In this document: in pieces, positions 58,455 through 64,000 of the stretch | Layout: each line of letters begins with the position of its first letter | How positions within the stretch are numbered: the first letter of the stretch is position 1 | NCBI RefSeq assembly: GCF_034043675.1 | Contig: NZ_JAXCLA010000003.1 | Span: 682,001 to 746,000 of the forward strand | DNA: 64,000 nucleotides | Direction: 5' to 3' | Source: KK5 sp034043675 | GTDB taxonomy: Bacteria > Pseudomonadota > Gammaproteobacteria > Burkholderiales > Burkholderiaceae_C | The notes under the pieces: generated by a model | Seen by the model: the letters and a program-made list of their open reading frames with translations, nothing else | Database searches by the model: none | What the model was told of the DNA's origin: nothing | Translations under genes and position numbers: made by a program

Positions 58455-58510
58455 AGTGGCATGCGCCTGGTATCAGTCGTGACATCAAATACAACCAATG
58501 CCATGCCACT
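58455..58510. repeat. 9-bp inverted repeat in the receptor leader
   Basis: AGTGGCATG (58455-58463) and CATGCCACT (58502-58510) are perfect inverted copies 38 bp apart, overlapping the predicted receptor -10. They could pair in the mRNA 5' region or be two half-sites of a looped operator. Confidence 0.4.
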
Positions 58511-58649
58511 ATACGACCGGCTAAATCCACTTAGCTACCAATTTGATGACCGTGTTTTCCCCTGTTGTGGCTGGTTTGCCACCGGAAAAGCGGCGAAATC
58601 TACGCGTAAACCCTGGTGCTCGGCTCGAAAAATGGGCGCCAGTCGAAAT

Positions 58650-58667
58650 ATTGGTAGCCAATTGGTA
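58650..58667. promoter_or_regulatory. Tandem ATTGGTA operator candidate
   Basis: ATTGGTA occurs at 58650-58656 and 58661-58667 with an 11-bp period, the same spacing as the CTGGTA pair at the nag promoter. The sequence between them makes a near-palindrome TAGCCAATTGGTA. Probable site for the nag GntR regulator. Confidence 0.55.
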
Positions 58668-58788
58668 TCTGTGGAGGCTGTTGTGTGCGCTGCGAGGGTG
58701 GTGGTGTCGACGATGCGCCGCGCTGCGGCTGACTGCAAAAAGTCTTACGCAGTGAAAAATTGCTGTGCTATAGTCACAGGCTCGCTTC

Positions 58789-58874
58789 GGAGAGGTGGCC
58801 GAGTGGTTAAAGGCAGCAGACTGTAAATCTGCCCGCTAACGCGTACGCTGGTTCGAATCCAGCCTTCTCCACCA
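58789..58874 (+). tRNA. tyrT: tRNA-Tyr (GTA)
   Basis: An 86-nt tRNA with acceptor GGAGAGG pairing with CTTCTCC, discriminator A and encoded CCA (58872-58874). The anticodon GTA is at 58823-58825 in the loop after GACT. A long variable arm (CCCGCTAACGCGTACGC region) marks a class II tRNA, as expected for Tyr. T-arm GGTTCGAATCC is normal. Confidence 0.97.
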
Positions 58875-58892
58875 AAGCGAACCGTTTTCTGA

Positions 58893-58924
58893 GATCGAGG
58901 CATCGGCTGTCCGGTGCCTCGATT
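58893..58924 (+). other. Long spacer hairpin between tRNA-Tyr and tRNA-Gly
   Basis: GATCGAGGCATCGG (58893-58906) pairs with CCGGTGCCTCGATT (58911-58924) around CTGT, with two G-U wobbles: a 14-bp stem in the precursor spacer. No U-run follows, so processing (RNase III/E) is likelier than termination. Confidence 0.6.
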
Positions 58925-58953
58925 CGCTAGAAGAGGGTGCAGGGCCTCCCAGG

Positions 58954-59027
58954 GCGGGAGTAGTTCAATGGTAGAACCTTAGCCTTCCAAGCTAATGACA
59001 CGGGTTCGATTCCCGTTTCCCGCTCCA
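58954..59027 (+). tRNA. tRNA-Gly (TCC)
   Basis: A 74-nt tRNA with acceptor GCGGGAG pairing with TTCCCGC (one G-U), discriminator T and encoded CCA (59025-59027). Anticodon TCC at 58986-58988 in loop CTTCCAA. T-arm GGGTTCGATTCCC is canonical. It is the second of three tRNAs ahead of tuf. Confidence 0.97.
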
Positions 59028-59104
59028 GCGGCAGTTTGTGTCGGTTTTATCGTCGTCGTTACGGATCTGCTGATTTGCAGGCGAGTCATCAGATCCGTGC
59101 CGAT

Positions 59105-59179
<75 letters not shown>

Positions 59180-59236
59180 CCAATCTTCTTTTAGCAGGGC
59201 CGTGCTGGTCCGATCTGACCCTCGCAGGAGCGCAAG

Positions 59237-60427
<1,191 letters not shown>

Positions 60428-60447
60428 ACTGATTGTTTTTCGGCCGC

Positions 60448-60523
60448 AGGGGCATAGCTCAATTGGCAGAGCGTCGGTCTCCAAAACCGAAGGTTGGGGG
60501 TTCGAGACCCTCTGCCCCTGCCA
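60448..60523 (+). tRNA. tRNA-Trp (CCA)
   Basis: A 76-nt tRNA with acceptor AGGGGCA pairing with TGCCCCT, discriminator G and encoded CCA (60521-60523). Anticodon CCA at 60481-60483 within loop CTCCAAA. It is 20 bp after tuf, the classic tuf-trnW-secE arrangement. Confidence 0.97.
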
Positions 60524-60580
60524 ACCGCCACTGATCATCTATCGCTGATCGAGGCAGTTGGAACAAAGGTCAAAGCATCG

Positions 60581-60608
60581 GCCCGCGGGAGTTCTCCCGG
60601 CGGGCTTT
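60581..60608 (+). terminator. Terminator after tRNA-Trp
   Basis: GCCCGCGGGA (60581-60590) pairs with TCCC-G-GCGGGC (60595-60605, one bulged G) around a GTTC loop, followed by TTTG. It separates the tRNA-tuf-tRNA unit from secE. The T-tract is short, so some read-through into secE is possible. Confidence 0.65.
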
Positions 60609-60651
60609 GCTGCTGGTGGGTGTGCCGCCAAAAGTGATTGTTGAAAAGTAA

Positions 60652-61035
60652 ATGTCCAATCCTCAAGTTGAAACAGTGACGACGGGCGCCGACAAGGCCA
60701 AGCTCGGTGGCGCCGTGGTGCTGCTGATCGCGGGCCTGGTGGCGTTCTACGTGCTGGCCAAGCAGGGGCCGATTGCACAATGGGCCGCGTTGCTGGTGCT
60801 GCTGGCTGCTGCGGTGGCTGCGTTCTTCACGTCGGAGTCGGGCAAGTCCTTGATTGCCTACGCCCGCGACTCGATTCGCGAGGTGCGCAAGGTCGTCTGG
60901 CCGACCCACAAAGAGGCGCGGCAGATGACGCTTTACGTCTTTGCCTTCGTTTTCGTGATGGCGCTGTTCCTGTGGATCACGGACAAGACGCTCGAATGGG
61001 CTCTGTATGACCTGATCCTGGGCTGGACGCACTGA
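60652..61035 (+). CDS. secE: Preprotein translocase subunit SecE
   Basis: A 127-residue membrane subunit of the SecYEG channel. Three membrane helices (GGAVVLLIAGLVAFYVL, WAALLVLLAAAVAAFF, MTLYVFAFVFVMALFLWI), as in E. coli rather than the single-helix form. The conserved amphipathic segment RDSIREVRKVVWPTHKEARQMT precedes the last helix. nusG follows 11 bp downstream. Confidence 0.96.
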   Translation: MSNPQVETVTTGADKAKLGGAVVLLIAGLVAFYVLAKQGPIAQWAALLVLLAAAVAAFFTSESGKSLIAYARDSIREVRKVVWPTHKEARQMTLYVFAFVFVMALFLWITDKTLEWALYDLILGWTH

Positions 61036-61046
61036 GGAACCCGACG

Positions 61047-61643
61047 ATGAGCGAAGAGCAAATGACCGACATCGCTGGCGCCGCTGCTGCACCTGCCGCA
61101 GCAACGGGCCTGCCCAAGCGTTGGTACGTGGTGCATGCCTATTCGGGCATGGAGAAGGCCGTCGAGCGCAACCTGCGCGAGCGCATCGATCGCGCCCTCA
61201 TGCAGGACAAGTTCGGCCGCATCCTGGTGCCGACCGAAGAAGTCGTCGAGCTCAAGAACGGCAAGAAGGCCGTGACCGAGCGCCGCTTCTTCCCGGGCTA
61301 TGTGCTGGTCGAAATGTTCATGGACGACGAGTCCTGGCATCTGGTCAAGCACACCTCGAAGGTGACTGGTTTCGTCGGCGGCGCGAAGAATCGCCCGGCA
61401 CCGATCTCGGAAGCCGAGGTGATGAAGATCGTGAACCAGATGCAGGAAGGCATCGAGAAGCCGCGGCCGAAGGTCGAATGGATCGTCGGCGAGGTCGTTC
61501 GCGTCAAGGAAGGCCCGTTCACCGACTTCAACGGCGCGATCGAGGAAGTCAACTACGACAAGTCCAAGGTCCGCGTTTCGGTCACGATCTTCGGTCGTGC
61601 GACTCCGGTCGAACTGGACTTCAATCAGGTTGAAAAGGTCTGA
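61047..61643 (+). CDS. nusG: Transcription termination/antitermination protein NusG
   Basis: A 198-residue transcription factor linking RNA polymerase to Rho and ribosome. NGN domain: KRWYVVHAYSGMEKAVERNLRERI, RRFFPGYVLVEM, and VGGAKNRPAPISEAE; KOW motif VGEVVRVKEGPFTDFNGAIEEV at the C-terminus. GAGGAA precedes the ATG. The N-terminus has an about 20-residue Ala-rich extension relative to E. coli. Confidence 0.98.
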   Translation: MSEEQMTDIAGAAAAPAAATGLPKRWYVVHAYSGMEKAVERNLRERIDRALMQDKFGRILVPTEEVVELKNGKKAVTERRFFPGYVLVEMFMDDESWHLVKHTSKVTGFVGGAKNRPAPISEAEVMKIVNQMQEGIEKPRPKVEWIVGEVVRVKEGPFTDFNGAIEEVNYDKSKVRVSVTIFGRATPVELDFNQVEKV

Positions 61644-61784
61644 TCAGCGCCTCGAGCTGATCCGTAGTCAGTCCGCAACGAGAGGCGGACAAGAGGAGCC
61701 AAGGTAAGCGGCGATGCCGTGATTCCAAGGCGCTAGTACTCAGGCATCAGTCACAGGCCGTGGCAGGTGCTTCTAGGAGAAATC
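61644..61784 (+). promoter_or_regulatory. rplKA leader region
   Basis: The 141-bp gap before rplK contains a hairpin GTCCGC (61671-61676)/GCGGAC (61685-61690) and AGGAGA close to the rplK start. In many bacteria L1 binds the rplK leader mRNA to repress both genes; this stem may belong to such a site, which is inference. Confidence 0.45.
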
Positions 61785-62216
61785 ATGGCCAAGAAAATTG
61801 TCGGCTTCATCAAGCTGCAAGTCGCCGCCGGCAAGGCGAATCCTTCGCCGCCGGTCGGTCCCGCGCTGGGTCAGCGCGGCCTGAACATCATGGAATTCTG
61901 CAAGGCGTTCAACGCCCAGACGCAGGGCCATGAGCCGGGCATGAAGCTGCCGGTGGTGATCACCGCCTTCGCGGACAAGAGCTTCACCTTCGTCATCAAG
62001 TCGGCTCCGGCAACGGCGCTGCTGAAGAAGGCTGCCAAGATCGAGAAGGGCTCGCAGCGCCCGCATCTGGACAAGGTCGGCAAGCTGACCCGCGCCCAGC
62101 TGGAAGAAATCGTCAAGACCAAGCAGAAGGATCTCACCGCTGCTGACCTGGACGCTGGCGTTCGCACGATCGCCGGTTCGGCCCGCTCGATGGGCATCAT
62201 CGTGGAGGGTGTCTGA
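61785..62216 (+). CDS. rplK: 50S ribosomal protein L11
   Basis: The 143-residue ribosomal stalk-base protein. MAKKIVGFIKLQVAAGKANPSPPVGPALGQRGLNIMEFCKAFNA is a near-standard N-terminus with the proline-rich hinge; the C-terminal rRNA-binding domain ends in VRTIAGSARSMGIIVEG. ATG 61785 with AGGAGA upstream; the in-frame start at 61767 lacks support. rplA follows 1 bp after the stop. Confidence 0.98.
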   Translation: MAKKIVGFIKLQVAAGKANPSPPVGPALGQRGLNIMEFCKAFNAQTQGHEPGMKLPVVITAFADKSFTFVIKSAPATALLKKAAKIEKGSQRPHLDKVGKLTRAQLEEIVKTKQKDLTAADLDAGVRTIAGSARSMGIIVEGV

Positions 62217-62217
62217 A

Positions 62218-62925
62218 ATGGCTAAGCTGACGAAGAAGCAAAAGGCTCTGGCCGGCAAGGTCGAGTCGATCAAGCTGTACGGCCTGACCGAAGCGCTGGA
62301 CCTGGTGAAGAGCCTGGCTACCGCCAAGTTCGACGAGTCCATCGATGTGTCCGTGCAACTGGGCATCGATGCCAAGAAGTCGGACCAGGTCGTTCGCGGC
62401 GCTGTCGTGATGCCCAACGGCACCGGCAAGACCAAGCGCGTGGCCGTGTTCGCCCAAGGCGCCAAGGCTGAAGAAGCCAAGGCCGCCGGCGCTGATGTGG
62501 TCGGTATGGAAGACCTGGCCGAGCGCGTCAAGGCTGGCGACATGCCTTTCGACGTGGTCATCGCCTCGCCCGACACGATGCGTATCGTGGGTACCCTGGG
62601 TCAGATCCTGGGCCCGCGCGGCCTGATGCCGAACCCGAAGGTCGGCACCGTGACCCCGGACGTCGCCACCGCCGTCAAGAACGCCAAGGCTGGTCAAGTC
62701 CAGTTCCGCGTCGACAAGGCCGGCATCATCCACGGCACGCTGGGCCGCCGCTCGTTCGACACGGACAAGCTGGAAGGCAACCTGCGCGCGCTGATCGAAG
62801 CGCTGAACAAGGCCAAGCCGGCTTCGAGCAAGGGTGTCTACCTGCGCAAGGTCGCCGTGTCCTCGACGATGGGCGTTGGCGCTCGCGTCGACATCTCGTC
62901 GATCAACGCTCAAGCTGCGGCTTAA
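62218..62925 (+). CDS. rplA: 50S ribosomal protein L1
   Basis: A 235-residue protein of the L1 stalk and likely translational repressor of rplKA. MAKLTKKQKALAGKVE..., then GTLGQILGPRGLMPNPKVGTVTPDV is the L1 signature. GGAGGG at 62204-62209 is 8 bp before ATG 62218, selecting it over the GTG at 62209. Confidence 0.98.
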   Translation: MAKLTKKQKALAGKVESIKLYGLTEALDLVKSLATAKFDESIDVSVQLGIDAKKSDQVVRGAVVMPNGTGKTKRVAVFAQGAKAEEAKAAGADVVGMEDLAERVKAGDMPFDVVIASPDTMRIVGTLGQILGPRGLMPNPKVGTVTPDVATAVKNAKAGQVQFRVDKAGIIHGTLGRRSFDTDKLEGNLRALIEALNKAKPASSKGVYLRKVAVSSTMGVGARVDISSINAQAAA

Positions 62926-63197
62926 GCGAAACATTCAGTTTGAGGTACGCCGAGAGTCTGGCGGCGTGCCGATGAATTGGTGGGGCGCGGAAATCGAAAG
63001 GTTTCCGTGCGTCATCCAAGACCGCTGGCGTGTCCGCTCCTCAGTCTGAGGGCGACGCTTAATCAGAGAACTCGCAACAGTTCTCCAGTCAGCGCAGATG
63101 GCGGTCCCGCTGTGAAGGTTTTCCTGAACAGAAGGTCGCTGAATCCCGGTGCTCGACGGTTCGCAAGATCCTGAGAGCGTAATGTGAGGAGTAGACC
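62926..63197 (+). ncRNA. Structured rplJ leader RNA (L10-leader-like)
   Basis: The 272-bp region between rplA and rplJ holds no gene but four successive hairpins: 62944-62970 (GGTACGCC/GGCGTGCC), 62988-63007 (CGGAAA/TTTCCG), 63028-63058 (GCGT..CGC.CCTCA/TGAGGGCG.ACGC) and 63066-63085 (GAGAACT/AGTTCTC, loop CGCAAC). In other bacteria L10-L12 binds the rplJ leader to regulate translation. The first hairpin may instead reduce read-through from rplKA. The autoregulatory role is inferred from position. Confidence 0.65.
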
Positions 63198-63722
63198 TTG
63201 AGTCTTAATCGCAACGAGAAAGCAGCCGTTGTCTCGGACGTGGCGGCGCAAGCTGCCAAGGCCCAGACGCTGGCGTTGGCTGAATATCGTGGCCTCACCG
63301 TGGAAGCCTTGAACAAGCTGCGCGTCGACGCACGTTCCAAGGGTGTCTATCTTCACGTGCTGAAGAACACCCTGGCACGTCGCGCCGTCGCCGGCACGCC
63401 GTTCGAGGCTGCCTCGGAAGCCATGGTCGGCCCGCTGATCTACGGTTTTTCGGAAGACGCTGTCGCGGCTGCCAAAGTCATCGCTGACTTTGCCAAGACC
63501 AACGACAAGCTCGTCATCAAGGGTGGTGCCTACGGTGGCAAGGCTCTGGACGTCAATGGCGTGAAGGCTCTGGCCTCCGTCCCGTCCAAGGAAGTCCTGC
63601 TGTCGCAGATCGCTGGCCTGCTCAAGTCGCCGGTGCAACGCACCGCGGCCGTGCTGGCAGCCCTGGCTCAGCAACGTGGTGGCGGCGCCGAAGCGGCAGC
63701 CGAAGCCCCGGCTGCGGCCTGA
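63198..63722 (+). CDS. rplJ: 50S ribosomal protein L10
   Basis: A 174-residue protein that anchors L7/L12 dimers and autoregulates rplJL. SLNRNEKAAVVSDVAAQAAKAQTLALAEYRGLTVEALNKLR and KNTLARRAVAGT are typical. The start is TTG at 63198 with GAGGAG (63186-63191) 6 bp upstream; no ATG gives the conserved N-terminus. The C-terminal helix (VLAALAQQRGGG...) binds L7/L12. Confidence 0.97.
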   Translation: MSLNRNEKAAVVSDVAAQAAKAQTLALAEYRGLTVEALNKLRVDARSKGVYLHVLKNTLARRAVAGTPFEAASEAMVGPLIYGFSEDAVAAAKVIADFAKTNDKLVIKGGAYGGKALDVNGVKALASVPSKEVLLSQIAGLLKSPVQRTAAVLAALAQQRGGGAEAAAEAPAAA

Positions 63723-63776
63723 TCGACGAACACGCGTTAGTTATCACGCACCCAATCTGTATTTAGGAAACACATC

Positions 63777-64000
63777 ATGGCATTCGACAAAGACGCATTC
63801 CTGACCGCCCTGGACAGCATGACCGTTCTGGAACTGAACGATCTGGTCAAGGCAATCGAAGAGAAGTTCGGCGTGTCCGCCGCTTCCATGGCTGCTCCCG
63901 CCGCTGGCGGCGCTGGCGGCGGCGCTGCTGCTGCTGCTGAAGAGAAGACCGAATTCAACGTCGTGCTGACCGAAGCCGGCGCTCAGAAGGTCTCGGTCAT
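63777..64000 (+). CDS. rplL: 50S ribosomal protein L7/L12, 3' end cut by window
   Basis: The first 74 codons of the stalk protein: MAFDKDAFLTALDSMTVLEL (N-terminal dimerisation helix), LNDLVKAIEEKFGVSAASM, then the Ala/Gly-rich hinge and the start of the C-terminal domain (EKTEFNVVLTEAGAQKVSV). AGGA at 63765-63768 is 8 bp before the ATG. The gene runs off the right edge. Confidence 0.97.
   Translation, partial: MAFDKDAFLTALDSMTVLELNDLVKAIEEKFGVSAASMAAPAAGGAGGGAAAAAEEKTEFNVVLTEAGAQKVSV

Larger units (their letters stand above)
58388..58788. promoter_or_regulatory. 401-bp gene-free regulatory region (receptor / tRNA-Tyr)
   Basis: I see no credible gene here; the short ORFs lack ribosome-binding sites and conserved features. 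The region is AT-rich compared with its neighbours. On the minus strand TATAGT (complement of 58508-58513) is a good -10 for the receptor gene. TACCAAT (58536-58542), ATTGGTA (58650-58656 and 58661-58667) and CTGGTA (58467-58472) repeat the motif found upstream of nagK. On the plus strand TATAGT at 58769-58774 is the likely -10 for tRNA-Tyr. Confidence 0.7.

Noticed and set aside
58535..58755. Short ORFs in the 58.4-58.8 kb gap
   Set aside because: No ribosome-binding site, odd composition, and overlap with operator-like repeats and the tRNA promoter.

Overview
The window looks like a chromosomal segment of a high-GC betaproteobacterium of the order Burkholderiales. I would guess the Roseateles/Pelomonas/Rubrivivax neighbourhood, but the genus is inferred from gene order and protein style, not proven. 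Supporting signs are the secE-nusG-rplKA-rplJL block preceded by tuf and four tRNAs, a gph-trpEG...DC-ung arrangement, a cyoABCD quinol oxidase operon, a RegB/RegA redox pair, several large TonB-dependent receptors, a PEP-CTERM protein, and tight ATGA/TGATG stop-start overlaps throughout. I see no insertion sequence, prophage, CRISPR array or rRNA operon.

Layout. 1-3.2 kb: end of an ornithine cyclodeaminase-family gene, a PEP-CTERM protein, and a retron-like reverse transcriptase on the minus strand. 3.4-13 kb: housekeeping and small genes (methylglyoxal synthase, FAD oxidoreductase, periplasmic solute-binding proteins, DUF427 protein, MltA, a SpecificRecomb-family membrane protein, ApaG). 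12.4-17.7 kb: tag-rpe-LMW phosphatase operon, DUF4398 lipoprotein plus OmpA-like lipoprotein, a histone-H1-like/ribbon-helix-helix protein and a Ppx/GppA phosphatase. 17.7-21.9 kb: a TonB-dependent receptor divergent from a secreted cyanophycinase. 21.9-30.8 kb: a carbohydrate locus (TonB receptor, six-hairpin glycosidase-like enzyme, Tat-type lipoprotein binding protein, two ABC permeases) with a divergent LacI regulator and a perfect LacI-type operator. 30.8-38 kb: gph, a chalcone-isomerase-fold protein on the other strand, then a trp operon (leader peptide, trpE, trpG, ltaE, trpD, trpC, ung) ending in a strong terminator. 38-46.2 kb: MHS-type transporter, cyoABCD, SURF1, regB, regA. 46.4-58.4 kb: an N-acetylglucosamine catabolic operon (kinase, GntR regulator, nagA, SIS deaminase, GH3 hexosaminidase, AmpG-like MFS, GH16, HGSNAT-like acyltransferase, DUF6445 oxygenase-like protein) facing a large TonB receptor. 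58.8-64 kb: tRNA-Tyr, -Gly, -Thr, tuf, tRNA-Trp, secE, nusG, rplK, rplA, rplJ and the start of rplL.

How parts work together. The nag operon and the convergent TonB receptor can be read as one GlcNAc/chitooligosaccharide uptake and degradation unit: outer-membrane import, GH3 hydrolysis, inner-membrane MFS import, kinase, deacetylase, deaminase. The ATTGGTA/CTGGTA motif repeated in both regulatory regions suggests shared control by the operon's GntR protein. The cyo-SURF1-RegBA order links a terminal quinol oxidase to a quinone/redox sensor. The trp operon has a 27-residue leader peptide with three Trp codons, initiated very close to the predicted transcription start. The least explained element is the reverse transcriptase, which has a long unassigned N-terminal region, a changed VTG motif and no recognisable partner gene.
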